In this document: one piece after another, positions 50,001 through 57,803 of the stretch
How the letters are laid out: each line of letters begins with the position of its first letter
Position numbering within the stretch: position 1 is the first letter of the stretch
Origin: Phycisphaerae bacterium
GTDB taxonomy: Bacteria > Planctomycetota > Phycisphaerae > UBA1845 > Fen-1342
Length of the DNA stretch: 63,293 nt
NCBI GenBank assembly: GCA_030612705.1
Contig: JAUWNI010000006.1
Span: forward strand, 1 to 63,293
Direction of reading: 5' to 3'
Notes under the pieces: model-generated
Database searches by the model: none
What the model was told of the DNA's origin: nothing
Seen by the model: only the letters and a program-made list of their open reading frames with translations
Translations under genes and position numbers: made by a program

Positions 50001-50826
50001 AGGCGAAGATTCTCTTTGCCCGATCAGTGTTCATCTGTGCGACTACCCCGAGTCCGATGAGGCGCTTATCGACGAGACGTTGGCGCGGGAAATGGACCTC
50101 GTCCGCCAAGTCGTCTCGACCGGACGAGCGGCGCGGACTTCCGCGAAGCTGAAAGTCCGCCAGCCGCTGGCACGGGTCGAGATCATCCTGGCGTGGAAGG
50201 AATACGAGAGTCGGCTGCAAGCGCATACCGGCCTGATCGCCGAGGAGCTGAACGTCAAGAACGTCGAGTTCACGCACGAGGCCGACCACTACGTGCATTA
50301 CCAGATCAAGCCGAACTTCAAGGTGCTCGGCCCGAAGTTCGGCAAGCTGGCCCCCAAGGTCGGGTCCGCGCTGAACAAGCTCGACGACCCCGCCGCCGCC
50401 CGCAAAACGCTCCTGGCGGACGGCGAGCTAGCGCTCACGGTCGGCGACCAGACGGTCACGCTCACCAAGGACGACGTGGACATCCGGCTCGAAGCCAAGG
50501 AGGGCTGGTCGGCGTCCCAGGGCCGGGTCGGCGTGGTCGTGGTCAGCACCGAGTTGACGCCGAAGCTGCGCGAGGAAGGCCTGATGCGGGAGCTGATCCA
50601 TCACGTGCAGGGTTTGCGAAAGCAGCGGGATCTCGCGTACGAAGCCCGTGTGACGCTATACGTCACGGGCCCGGGCGATTTTCTGGACATCGTCCGCCGC
50701 TTTACGGACACCATCACGAGCGAGTGCCTGGCGGAACGTATCGAATTCGCGGCTCCGCCCGGCGGCGACGTGTTGGCCGTCAAGATCGAGCGGCACGAGG
50801 TGAAACTTACGATCCAGCCTGTTTGA
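47008..50826 (+). CDS. ileS: Isoleucyl-tRNA synthetase with multiple in-frame repeat insertions
   Basis: A 1272-residue class I synthetase that charges tRNA-Ile. The HIGH-type motif is PHPGH (54-58) and KMSKR is at 769-773. The editing domain shows TTTPWTLVSNHFA and DTGTGIVHQAPAYGEVDFEL, the catalytic domain WALSRERYWGTPLPIW, and the anticodon-binding part LSNWYVRRSRDRFWRPL. It is about 200-300 residues longer than common bacterial forms and nearer the eukaryote-like type. Part of the excess comes from repeat-derived stretches: about residues 224-252, 625-653, 846-870, 931-947 and 985-999. An unusual FSTKAEQDGSQSRSWSTDIT stretch may be another. ATG 47008 follows GGAGGTG. Confidence 0.93.
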   Translation: MFEPLPAKFSFPESEQRVLEFWKKHDVFARSLDLRRDGPRFVFYEGPPTANGMPHPGHCLTRAIKDLFPRYKTMRGHLVERKAGWDTHGLPVEVEVCKELGIHSKEEIEEFGVEEFVKRCTESVFRYTREWEEMTDRLGFWINLDEAYVTFHQSYVESVWWGLKTLFERDLLYQGHKVVWWWAQGGTALSAGEVGEGYRTVEDPSVYIRFPLVRDAERASRANEEPRASARPVQGNESAAAPGEPRGLKSAAPHEQLDPSKPVSLLVWTTTPWTLVSNHFAAVHPLLDYALVHDKTGDEYFYIATDLVEPIAEKVKHEFEVVSTCRGEDLLGVRYVPPFDVYYGYRRSRSRVYVLPTPNLEPLYLALGFDPDARACDAKAPLKSSGRDYIGWRVVPAEFVTLDTGTGIVHQAPAYGEVDFELLQEERERFIEDHALPLLNAVNPDGTFDASAPAQYRGRWVKDCDKEIMRELRDRGIMFHQESVKHEYPFCPRSEDDPLIQYARKSWFVRTSKFKEEFLKNNDGIYWLPEHIKEGRFGDFLRNNVDWALSRERYWGTPLPIWGCEKTGKMEAIGSYKELLAKPGIQGTAVWEEAKKADPDLPEHLKVHKPYIDAITYDSPFDTGEEPRASARADLGSETVTADEEPRGLKSAAHRPRMRRVPEVIDCWWDAGSMPFAQWGFPHVEGSVETFAQRFPCDFISEAIDQTRGWFYGLLAISTLLFSTKAEQDGSQSRSWSTDITHSPTKSRYPMPYKTCIVLGHVMGEDGLKMSKRTKNFKEPDYIFDHLGADAMRWYFFSAQTPWTSVRFQENAIRDSQREFLVRLYNVFSFFNIYANIDGFDPGTEGPVSTQSVGPVSNRSTATGYKPVPQRSQIDRWITSELHRTIKFVREALDRFENYPAAGRLNEFVDALSNWYVRRSRDRFWRPLEGSVGVPPASDTGYKPVPQDQDKWDAYNTLHEVLMTLSKLIAPFTPFFAETMYQNLVRGQGVEGARGQGEGEDSLCPISVHLCDYPESDEALIDETLAREMDLVRQVVSTGRAARTSAKLKVRQPLARVEIILAWKEYESRLQAHTGLIAEELNVKNVEFTHEADHYVHYQIKPNFKVLGPKFGKLAPKVGSALNKLDDPAAARKTLLADGELALTVGDQTVTLTKDDVDIRLEAKEGWSASQGRVGVVVVSTELTPKLREEGLMRELIHHVQGLRKQRDLAYEARVTLYVTGPGDFLDIVRRFTDTITSECLAERIEFAAPPGGDVLAVKIERHEVKLTIQPV
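47677..47764. repeat. In-frame palindromic insert 1 in ileS
   Basis: It has arms GAGCCTCGGGCTTCAGCCCG and CCGCGCGGACTAAAGTCCGC around a variable centre. Translated as EEPRASAR...GEPRGLKSAA, in the editing-domain region before TTTPWT. Confidence 0.85.
48880..48967. repeat. In-frame palindromic insert 2 in ileS
   Basis: Same element as at 47677-47764: GAGCCGCGGGCTTCAGCCCG and CCGCGCGGACTAAAGTCCGC with another centre. Translated as EEPRASARAD...EEPRGLKSAA, i.e. in the same frame as copy 1. Confidence 0.85.
49543..49617. repeat. In-frame insert 3 in ileS
   Basis: Contains TGTGGGACCGGTTTCCAACC and ACTGGTTACAAACCAGTCCC, which are inverted relative to each other. Translated as VGPVSNRSTATGYKPVPQRS. 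Confidence 0.75.
49798..49850. repeat. In-frame insert 4 in ileS
   Basis: GGCGTCCCGCCGG followed by ACACCGGTTACAAACCGGTG and CCACAA. Translated as VGVPPASDTGYKPVPQD, sharing the peptide TGYKPVPQ with insert 3 in the same frame. Confidence 0.75.
49961..50006. repeat. In-frame purine-rich insert 5 in ileS
   Basis: Two near-direct units of GAGGGGCCAAGGGG separated by TCGAGGGGGC, read as RGQGVEGARGQGEGED. This low-complexity stretch lies within the anticodon-binding domain. Confidence 0.65.
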
Positions 50827-50950
50827 AGGCCGGCGAATCAGACCGGCTTCTCGACGAAAACTTCATCGTGCGTAACAAGAATGTGCGCAACACCGCGCGT
50901 ATGTGTAAAATATTGCTTTTGATGAGCGTCCGAAGAAACCTGATGACTTA

Positions 50951-51000
50951 TTACACAGGCGTCACGCCTGTGATCCTACCGGCGGGACGCCGGTACCACA
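50951..51000. repeat. Intergenic palindromic element before the PHP gene
   Basis: It contains CACAGGCGTCACGCCTGTG and ACCGGCGGGACGCCGGTACC, two adjacent hairpins, the second shared with the insert in the homocysteine methyltransferase gene. The PHP gene starts 10 bp after it. Confidence 0.6.
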
Positions 51001-51009
51001 TGGTGATTA

Positions 51010-51966
51010 ATGACCGATTTACTCGCGCCACTGCTCGAATATGAAGCTCGCTTCGACTCCCATGGTCACCTCGGCTGGTCGAGAGTCGACGGGAAGCGGA
51101 TCGATCTGCACTGCCACTCGATTTTTTCCGACGAAAACATCCGTTGGGTCCCCAAGTGGATGTCGTTCTACCCGCTGCTCGAGCCCGAGGAGCTCTACGA
51201 CCTCGCCAAGTCGCGCGGCATGGATTTCGTCACCATCACCGATCACGACACTATCGACGGCTGCAAGGCCCTGGTCGATCGTCGCGGCATGCCGGCCGAC
51301 TTTATCTTCGGCGAAGAGGTCTCGGTCGCGTTCCCCGAAAACGGCACTGTCGTCCACGTTAACGTCTACGACATCGACGAACTCCAGCACGCTGAAATCC
51401 AGCGCCTGCGCGGAAATATCTACGACGTGGCCGACTACGTGCGAGGAATCGGCAAGCTGTTCGTCCTCAACCACATGACCTGGACGCGGCAGCATCGCGT
51501 GCTCAAGACCTGGCAGATCGAGACCATGCTCGATCTGTTCACGGTCTTCGAGGGCCTCAACGGCACACGCGGCTACGCGCACAATGCCTTCGCATGGCAC
51601 GCCACCCGCGGCCGCGGCAAAGTGCTGGTCGCCGGCAGCGATTCACACACACATCGCGTCGGCACTACCTACACGCTCGGCGAAGGCGAGACGACCAGCG
51701 AATTACTCGCCAATATCCGCGCGGGCAAGGCGGTGCCGTGCGGCGCGTTCGGCACGCCCGAACAACTCCGCGACGACGTCTGGGTAACGTTGCAAACAAA
51801 CGTCGATCGCCATATGGAGCAGGCCTCGAGCGCCTGGAAACGGGCGACCTGCCACGTCGTCCAGCATCTTGGCCGGCTCGCCTACCCGTTCCTCTGCCTG
51901 GGCTACCACACCCGCCAGAATCTGCTGGTCCGCAAGTCACTCGAAGCGATCCCGGCCCCGGTGTAA
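51010..51966 (+). CDS. PHP-domain metal-dependent phosphoesterase
   Basis: A 318-residue protein of the polymerase and histidinol phosphatase superfamily. Metal ligands are visible at LHCHSIFSDE (His34, His36), TDHDT (Asp78, His79), GEEVS (Glu102), VVHVNVYD (His116) and SDSHTHRVG. The C-terminal third (about 240-318) is an extra region. It probably hydrolyses a phosphoester such as a nucleotide or sugar phosphate; the substrate cannot be predicted. ATG 51010 lies directly after a palindromic element, and the ribosome site is weak. Confidence 0.8.
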   Translation: MTDLLAPLLEYEARFDSHGHLGWSRVDGKRIDLHCHSIFSDENIRWVPKWMSFYPLLEPEELYDLAKSRGMDFVTITDHDTIDGCKALVDRRGMPADFIFGEEVSVAFPENGTVVHVNVYDIDELQHAEIQRLRGNIYDVADYVRGIGKLFVLNHMTWTRQHRVLKTWQIETMLDLFTVFEGLNGTRGYAHNAFAWHATRGRGKVLVAGSDSHTHRVGTTYTLGEGETTSELLANIRAGKAVPCGAFGTPEQLRDDVWVTLQTNVDRHMEQASSAWKRATCHVVQHLGRLAYPFLCLGYHTRQNLLVRKSLEAIPAPV

Positions 51967-51970
51967 CAGA

Positions 51971-52092
51971 GCAGCCGCAGCCGCGCGGACTAAAGTCCGC
52001 GGCTATTTAGGTTGTGTTAATAACGGGAGCTGAAATGGTTGAACGTCGCAGCCCCGTTAGCAGGCCGCTACATGACTTCCGCGGCGGACTGT
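51971..52092. repeat. Two palindromic repeat fragments after the PHP gene
   Basis: Bases 51979-52008 carry CCGCGCGGACTAAAGTCCGC, the right arm of the ileS-type insert. Bases 52062-52092 carry GGCCGCTACATGACTTCCGC and the GGCGGACTG end of another family. They lie between the PHP gene and the convergent STAS gene. Confidence 0.7.
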
Positions 52093-52103
52093 TAGATAGA
52101 GTA

Positions 52104-52442
52104 TCAAGTGCTGATTTGCAATGCCGTCAAGCCGGTGGGCACGTCATCGACGATGTCGAAGATATGATCCAGCCCGGTCACCAGGAATACGCCCCAGACC
52201 TGGCGATTGATGCCGCAGAGCTTGAGCTTTCGCTCGTTGGTGATCGTGATCAGTTTGCGCAGCTTGAGGAGCTTGGCGATGTTCGACGAGTTCAGGTAGC
52301 TGACACTGGCAAAGTTCAGCAGCACGTCGAGTTGGCTGTTGTTCGAACACTGTTCGATAATCAACGTCAGATCATCCGTATACTGTGGATCATCCCCCAA
52401 TTCGCCGAGCAGCACCGTTTCCGACCAATGTTCAACCGCCAT
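52104..52442 (-). CDS. STAS-domain protein (anti-sigma factor antagonist-like)
   Basis: A 112-residue single-domain protein. The STAS pattern is present: LDVLLNFASVSYLNSSNIAK, where the SS pair sits at the usual phosphorylated-serine position, followed by LLKLRKLITITNERKLKLCG and VTGLDHIFDIVDD. Such proteins bind anti-sigma kinases of the SpoIIAB/RsbW type or act as scaffold components. No kinase partner is adjacent. ATG 52442 is chosen because AAAGGTGG lies just upstream; the longer GTG form starts at 52454. Confidence 0.8.
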   Translation of the reverse strand: MAVEHWSETVLLGELGDDPQYTDDLTLIIEQCSNNSQLDVLLNFASVSYLNSSNIAKLLKLRKLITITNERKLKLCGINRQVWGVFLVTGLDHIFDIVDDVPTGLTALQIST

Positions 52443-52564
52443 ACGCGCCACCACCTTTGCGGAGCAGATTAATGAAAATTACCTAGCAGACAATATGCCA
52501 ACCCATCAGGGGCGTCAACCCGCCCAACAAGCCGCTGTCGGTATGTGGCGAGCGTCACGGCCTT

Positions 52565-53194
52565 CTACTTCAATTCGACATTCCAGTACGCAAAATCGAG
52601 GAATTGTTTCCAACTCGCGTAACGCGAATCGGTCAGCTTGACCGTCAGTACCGGCGAACGCCGCGGCCGTATCGGCTTGACCACTAAATGCATGTGGGCC
52701 TGCTCCGGCGTGCGCCCACCCTTTTTCACATTACAGCGCGTGCATGCACAAACGACGTTTTCCCAACGGGTGATCCCACCCTGCGAACGCGGGACAACGT
52801 GATCGATGCTCAATTCACGCGACGAGAAATGCCGGCCGCAGTACTGGCAGTGGTTCTGATCGCGGGCGAACAAATTACGCCGATTGAGCTTGACCGTCAC
52901 GCGCGGCAACTTGTCGTACACCAGCAGCCGAATGATCTTCGGCACCGCGATCTGGAACCTCACGGTATGGATCCAGTCGTGCTCATCCGGCTCGAAAGTC
53001 GCCTTGGCCTCGCTGACCTCCACCCAGTCGTTGAAACCGTACGAGAGGTACTCACCGTCCTCGACCGAGACGACCTCGGCCAAGTCGCGATAGACGAGCG
53101 TCATGGCCCGCTTGGCACTGACCACCCGCAACGCCATGTACAGGCGATTCAGCAGTAGGACGCTGGACGACAGGACTGGTGAATCAGCGGTCAT
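52565..53194 (-). CDS. HNH endonuclease
   Basis: A 209-residue protein. A mixed N-terminal region (about 1-95) precedes an HNH domain: CQYCGRHFS, LSIDHVVPRSQGGITRWENV (the first His and Asn) and CTRCNVKKGGRTP, with two CxxC pairs holding a structural zinc. Stand-alone HNH proteins of this type are widespread in planctomycetes and cyanobacteria, where the role is uncertain. ATG 53194 is preferred over TTG 53200. It is divergent from the TPR-membrane protein gene. Confidence 0.85.
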   Translation of the reverse strand: MTADSPVLSSSVLLLNRLYMALRVVSAKRAMTLVYRDLAEVVSVEDGEYLSYGFNDWVEVSEAKATFEPDEHDWIHTVRFQIAVPKIIRLLVYDKLPRVTVKLNRRNLFARDQNHCQYCGRHFSSRELSIDHVVPRSQGGITRWENVVCACTRCNVKKGGRTPEQAHMHLVVKPIRPRRSPVLTVKLTDSRYASWKQFLDFAYWNVELK

Positions 53195-53424
53195 GCGCAA
53201 TACCTGCGTTTTTGCCGCCCCGACTAATGATAGCCGTCACGACACGCCCCTCTCTCTTATAATCATACTAATGTTACGCTGATATACATTCAACCTCCAC
53301 ATCTTGGGTTAATCGTCTTTTCACACACCAAATATCGACTTCGCTCACGCACACCGCCGATGTGCGCCATTGGCAACGTCCGGAAACGCTTGCACACGTC
53401 GGCAATGCGCGGGATAACCACCGC

Positions 53425-55998
53425 ATGTCTGGCCACGAGCCCGGATCAACCCGTCAACACACTCCGGAAACGCATCGCGATCGACGGGCGTTGCACGGGC
53501 TACTCGGGCTGCTACTCATTGCCGCCGTTATCTGCATCGGCGGCCCGGCCCTCGACGCGCCCCTGATCCAAGGCGATGAACGGATCTTCATCGCCAACAA
53601 TCCCGACGTCACCGGCCAAGGCATATCCAAACCCACCGGTTTTCGCGGAATCGACATATTCCTGCACAAGCACGAAGACCTCTACCAGCCGTTCACAATC
53701 CTCAGCTACGCGATCCAGTGGTCGCTCGGCGGCGAAGATCGCATTCTCCACATCCGCCTGACCGACGTGCTCATCCATGCGCTTAACGCTCTGCTGCTTT
53801 GGGCTGTCCTTCACGCTTTGCTGGGGCGACTTTACCCGGTAAGCAACGGCGTAACCGCGACGACGGCCTGGGCACTGGCCTTCATCTGGGCGTTGCACCC
53901 GATGCTCACCGGTGCTTTTGCCGCCGACATGGGCCGCACGCACCTGCTGGCGGCCACGTTCATCTTCCTATCGTTGCTGCTGCACCTCAAATCGCTCACC
54001 ACGGGCGGGTGGGGCTGGTTCATCGCGGCGCAGGTCGCCTTGCTGCTGGCAATGCTGAACAAACCCATGGTCGGGTGGATTATTGTCGTCTTCGTGCTCG
54101 AATGGGTGCTGCTCGGCTTGCGCCGAACGCTGTGCTCGCCGCGCGTCTACCTGGTCGGAATCATCTGCGCTGCTTTCGCGCTCCTGACGCTGTGGACAAC
54201 AAAAGAAACGTTTCTGTTAGAGGAATCACCGCTGCCGATCTTCGGCGACCCGGTCGCCCGGGCCGCGCTGGGGCTCTGGATCTATCTGCGTAACTTCGTC
54301 GCGCCGCTGTGGTGGATCACGGCTTGGTATCCGCCCGACATTCACACCGGATGGACGCATCCGGCCGTATGGGCCGGCGTTATCGCAACCGTAGCCGCCG
54401 GTGTCGTCGCGCTGTTTGCGGCGCGCGGTCGCCGATCGCGAGGCGTCACGGTTGGTCTGGTCTGGTGCTGGGCGATGTGGCTGCCGGTCAGCGGGCTCGT
54501 GGGCGCGCGCGTACTGGCCGCTCAGGACCGCTATATGTACCAGCCGATGGTCGGCTTGCTGCTGGTGATCGGAATCGTGCTGCTGCACTGGGTGCATCGT
54601 GAGCGCGGCCTGACACGCCGTCGCGGCGTAATCGTGACGATCGTCGCGCTATTGCTCGGTGTCGCCGCCCTGCCGTGGGATCGGTACATTTGCCGGCACG
54701 CCCGTAGCACACTCCAGCGTGCCGAGCGCGTCGCGCGGCGCCGTCCCGACGATCCACGTGTGACGGAATTTCTGGCGGCGGCTTACGACTTCTGCCGCGA
54801 TCATGACACGATCGAAGCGCACCAACCCGACCCGCCGGATTTTCGGGCGCTGATGGCCGACGCGCTGCAACGCGCCGCCGATCTGGCCGAGGAGGGCCCG
54901 CGCTACTTCGGCAACAATCAAAACCGCGCCGAGTTTCATCGCCGACTATCGTACAACTTCTGGAACATCGCTCTTTACGAATCATCGCTCGCCCAGGCCC
55001 GGCGTGCCCACGATTTCGAGCCCGAAGCCAAGATGACCTGGGTGCGGCTCGCGCATGCCTACCGATCGCTGGGACACTGGGACGACACGCGGCGGGCATA
55101 CGAGAAGCTCGAGGAAATCATGCCCGACGACGCGCCTGACCGCGGGTTGCGTCTGGTCGAGCACGCCGACCTGCTGCTCAATCGCCTCAACGACCCGAGC
55201 AAGGCGCTCTACAAATTCCGCGAGGCGCTGGAAATCGACGACCTGGAACAAGACGCGAAACGCGTCGCGATACTGGGGGCGGCCCGTTGCGAGGTCCTAG
55301 CCGGCAAGGGCAGCGACGGCTTCGAGCTCGCCATGAAAATTTTTCGCGCCGAACCCCATAATCTCGAGGCCGCCAAAATCATCGCCCTCTACTACCTCCG
55401 CAGCCACAACTGGGACAAGGCCCACACCGCCTACGGCGGAATCCTCGGGAAGTATCCGACCGACTACGAAGCCCTGCGGGGGTTCCAGAACGTCTGCGTC
55501 AATACCGGCAACTGGACCGACTCGGCCTTCGCGTGGCAAACCGCACGTGAACTCGCACGTAGGAATCCGATCTTCCATGCCCACTTCGTCTGGTCGGCCG
55601 CCTGTTCCGGCGAAGAATCCGTCGACGATTGGGCAAACGAGTTGCTCGAAGTCGCGCCCGATAATCGCTTCGCCTGCTTGGCGCAAATGCTGTTGGCGAT
55701 CCGGGCCGGGGACTTCGAGCAGGCTCGGCAATGGATCGAACGTGCCCGGGGGGGGCAAAAACTGCCACTGGCTCGCGAATTCGTCCGCGCCGAGGCCACC
55801 CTACGAATCATGATCGAGCAAAAAGAGCTCCCCCCGGAGACCGTCCTCCTGCAAGCCGCGCTATGGGCGGAGATCGGCAGCCCGGACCGTGGCCGGCAAT
55901 TGGTGCGCGATTATCTCGAAACCCACCCGGACACGCTTCGCCGCGAGTTGGCCGAGCAAATTCTCACGCAGGAACTGCGCGCGGAAACCGCTCCCTGA
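53425..55998 (+). CDS. Polytopic membrane protein with C-terminal TPR repeats (TMTC/GT-C-like)
   Basis: An 857-residue protein from ATG 53425 (GTG 53362 is an alternative). Residues about 25-440 hold 9-11 TM helices, and the loop after the first (DERIFIANNPDVTG) and the ALHPMLTGAFAADMGRTHLL segment recall GT-C glycosyltransferases of the PMT/TMTC type, where acidic residues in the first loop are catalytic. Residues about 500-850 form TPR-like helices (NIALYESSLAQARRAHDFEP, WVRLAHAYRSLGHWDDTRRA). Eukaryotic TMTC proteins O-mannosylate cadherins; the bacterial role is open. A promoter-like TATAAT lies at 53258-53263. Confidence 0.65.
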   Translation: MSGHEPGSTRQHTPETHRDRRALHGLLGLLLIAAVICIGGPALDAPLIQGDERIFIANNPDVTGQGISKPTGFRGIDIFLHKHEDLYQPFTILSYAIQWSLGGEDRILHIRLTDVLIHALNALLLWAVLHALLGRLYPVSNGVTATTAWALAFIWALHPMLTGAFAADMGRTHLLAATFIFLSLLLHLKSLTTGGWGWFIAAQVALLLAMLNKPMVGWIIVVFVLEWVLLGLRRTLCSPRVYLVGIICAAFALLTLWTTKETFLLEESPLPIFGDPVARAALGLWIYLRNFVAPLWWITAWYPPDIHTGWTHPAVWAGVIATVAAGVVALFAARGRRSRGVTVGLVWCWAMWLPVSGLVGARVLAAQDRYMYQPMVGLLLVIGIVLLHWVHRERGLTRRRGVIVTIVALLLGVAALPWDRYICRHARSTLQRAERVARRRPDDPRVTEFLAAAYDFCRDHDTIEAHQPDPPDFRALMADALQRAADLAEEGPRYFGNNQNRAEFHRRLSYNFWNIALYESSLAQARRAHDFEPEAKMTWVRLAHAYRSLGHWDDTRRAYEKLEEIMPDDAPDRGLRLVEHADLLLNRLNDPSKALYKFREALEIDDLEQDAKRVAILGAARCEVLAGKGSDGFELAMKIFRAEPHNLEAAKIIALYYLRSHNWDKAHTAYGGILGKYPTDYEALRGFQNVCVNTGNWTDSAFAWQTARELARRNPIFHAHFVWSAACSGEESVDDWANELLEVAPDNRFACLAQMLLAIRAGDFEQARQWIERARGGQKLPLAREFVRAEATLRIMIEQKELPPETVLLQAALWAEIGSPDRGRQLVRDYLETHPDTLRRELAEQILTQELRAETAP

Positions 55999-56252
55999 CC
56001 ACAAATTCACAATACCGACGCCTCGCACGGCCGATTTGAAGGATTGCGGGTTGAATATCGATGCCCGCTTGGTATACTTAAATGTGGTAAGGGGCAGCAC
56101 GAAAAGCGGCGGCAACGCTTAACGTAAAGCCCGTACTGACTACAACTTGCTTCTACTCGCTGCGGCACCCTCAGACCGCGCCAATACCCAAAGGGTGCCG
56201 CACGCCCTTTATAGGGCCCCCCCCTACCCCGCTCGTACGTTATAATCCCGCC
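55999..56252. other. Gap with hairpin upstream of the kinase gene
   Basis: A hairpin has stem GCGGCACCCT (56162-56171) / AGGGTGCCGC (56192-56201). No T-run follows, so it is not a clear terminator. A promoter candidate is at 56051-56078. Confidence 0.45.
56051..56078 (+). promoter_or_regulatory. Candidate sigma-70-like promoter for the kinase gene
   Basis: TTGAAT at 56051-56056 and TATACT at 56073-56078 with a 16-bp spacer. The transcript would have a leader of about 165 nt carrying the hairpin at 56162-56201. A second TATAAT at 56241-56246 is only 6 nt before the GTG start and would give a leaderless mRNA. Confidence 0.45.
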
Positions 56253-57053
56253 GTGCGACCACGATCATCGTCCAAACCGAATTCTCGTCCCCGCCACGAG
56301 TGGCTCTACGCGCTTCCGAACGCACGACTGCCTCGGAGGGTCACTTGCGGCGGCCAACGCTTCGAACACATCGACACCTTCAAGCACGACTTCTTTGCCG
56401 CCACCGGACTCTATCGCGGCCCCGACGGTCTAGCCGTGTTGAAGATGGGCCGACAAAACGAATTCATGACGATCCCGGCCAACTGGACCGGCGTTTTTCT
56501 CACACGTCGCGAGGTTCATATCTACGAGCTGTTGCGGAACGTACCGGGCATACCACGGCTGATCGGCACGGTCGGCCCGAACGGGTTCCTGCACGAGTAC
56601 GTACCGGGGCATCCGCTCAGCCGTGATGAACAAGTCTCGGACATGTTCTGTGACGAGTTGCTGTCAATTATCGATACACTGCACGCGCGACACATAGCGT
56701 ATGTCGATCTCAACAAGCGGCAAAATGTCTTGATGGGCGACGACGGGAAACCATACCTGATCGATTTTCAGATCTCGCTTTATCTGCCGCCCGTCGGTTG
56801 GCGACGTCTCCGTCTTGTCCGTTGGCTTTTGAAACGTTTCCAGCACGCCGACCGCTATCACTGTCTCAAACACAAGCAGCATATACGCCCCGACCTGCTC
56901 AGCGACCGCGAGCGAGCCGAGGTCGAGCGTCTCAGCATCTGGATCCGTATGCACCGCCGATTCACGCGACCACTGACGAACCTGCGACGGCGCACACTCA
57001 AACGGCTGAGCCGTTCGGAAACCGCGGAGATCGCCGGCTCATCAACAAAGTAG
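56253..57053 (+). CDS. Small protein- or lipid-kinase-like protein
   Basis: A 266-residue kinase-fold protein. Seen: AVLKMG (Lys64), REVHIYELL (helix C Glu), then catalytic loop HIAYVDLNKRQNVLM (Asp152, Asn158) and the metal-binding DFQ (Asp171) in place of DFG. The compact size and basic C-terminal tail (FTRPLTNLRRRTLKRL) resemble RIO-like or lipopolysaccharide-kinase-type (KdkA/WaaP) proteins rather than the large Hanks kinases typical of planctomycetes. The substrate is unknown. GTG start; the TAG stop is the first part of the following palindromic element. Confidence 0.7.
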   Translation: MRPRSSSKPNSRPRHEWLYALPNARLPRRVTCGGQRFEHIDTFKHDFFAATGLYRGPDGLAVLKMGRQNEFMTIPANWTGVFLTRREVHIYELLRNVPGIPRLIGTVGPNGFLHEYVPGHPLSRDEQVSDMFCDELLSIIDTLHARHIAYVDLNKRQNVLMGDDGKPYLIDFQISLYLPPVGWRRLRLVRWLLKRFQHADRYHCLKHKQHIRPDLLSDRERAEVERLSIWIRMHRRFTRPLTNLRRRTLKRLSRSETAEIAGSSTK

Positions 57054-57149
57054 CGGCCGGCGCCTCGCCGGCCGTAATAGGCCGGAAACGCCGCTTTGGG
57101 CGTTCGGCCCGCGAGGCGCGGGCCGCTACATGACTTTTGCGGCGGACTG
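57050..57149. repeat. Element of the GACTTTTGCGGCGGACTG family
   Basis: It begins GTAGCGGCCGGCGCCTCGCC and ends GGCCGCTACATGACTTTTGC plus GGCGGACTG. The stop codon of the kinase gene (57051-57053) is within its first bases. Confidence 0.7.
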
Positions 57150-57246
57150 CTAGCCGGATCAGGCCGGGTAGGGTACAGTGTTTTCGGACGTTTCGTCCAT
57201 GAAGCGAGGTAAACCTAGAGACCAACCGCAAAACAGGAACATCGAC

Positions 57247-57747
57247 ATGACCAGGACATCGCTTTTCGCCTTGGCCGCCACGATGTTGGCGGCCCTCGCC
57301 GGGTGCAGTTCCACCAACCGACTCATGGGGCACAACATTACGGAGCGCGGACGCTGGTACGGCGAGCTCGGGATCACCGGCCACCTCAACAACTTGACCG
57401 TCGAAGCCGGCTCGCAAATAACCAAGCTCTCAATCATCGGTGACGGGAACGAAGTCACATTCGAAGAGCGCTGCACGCTTGGAAAAATCGAACTCTGGGG
57501 TGACAACAACACGATCAAGGTCCCCGAGCATCTCGTCGTGCGCATCAGCCAGGTCGGCCCGGGTAATCGCGTCATCCGCTATACACCCGGAGCCAAAGCC
57601 CCGGCCCCACAGCCGCCGGCCGAAACCGCTCCGGAAAACTACGAGCAAACAGCCTTCATCGAGGTCACCCCCGCGGACGAACCGGTCGAGGAAACGGCTG
57701 AAGAGGATCTCCCGACGCCCGAAGATTCACCCGGCGACTCCGAATAA
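57247..57747 (+). CDS. Lipoprotein with DUF3060-like region
   Basis: A 166-residue lipoprotein from ATG 57247 (AGGAAC upstream). The signal MTRTSLFALAATMLAALAGC has a good lipobox. The mature domain shows short repeating strand-turn units (NLTVEAGSQITKLSIIGDGN, GKIELWGDNNTIKVPEHL) as in DUF3060, a small beta-helix-like fold. The C-terminal 50 residues are Pro/Glu-rich and disordered. Likely an outer-envelope protein of unknown role. Confidence 0.7.
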   Translation: MTRTSLFALAATMLAALAGCSSTNRLMGHNITERGRWYGELGITGHLNNLTVEAGSQITKLSIIGDGNEVTFEERCTLGKIELWGDNNTIKVPEHLVVRISQVGPGNRVIRYTPGAKAPAPQPPAETAPENYEQTAFIEVTPADEPVEETAEEDLPTPEDSPGDSE

Positions 57748-57803
57748 ACCCAAGTCACCCGCGAATTCGTTCGAGAGTACAGTTACAAACGAGGCAAAAC
57801 ACC

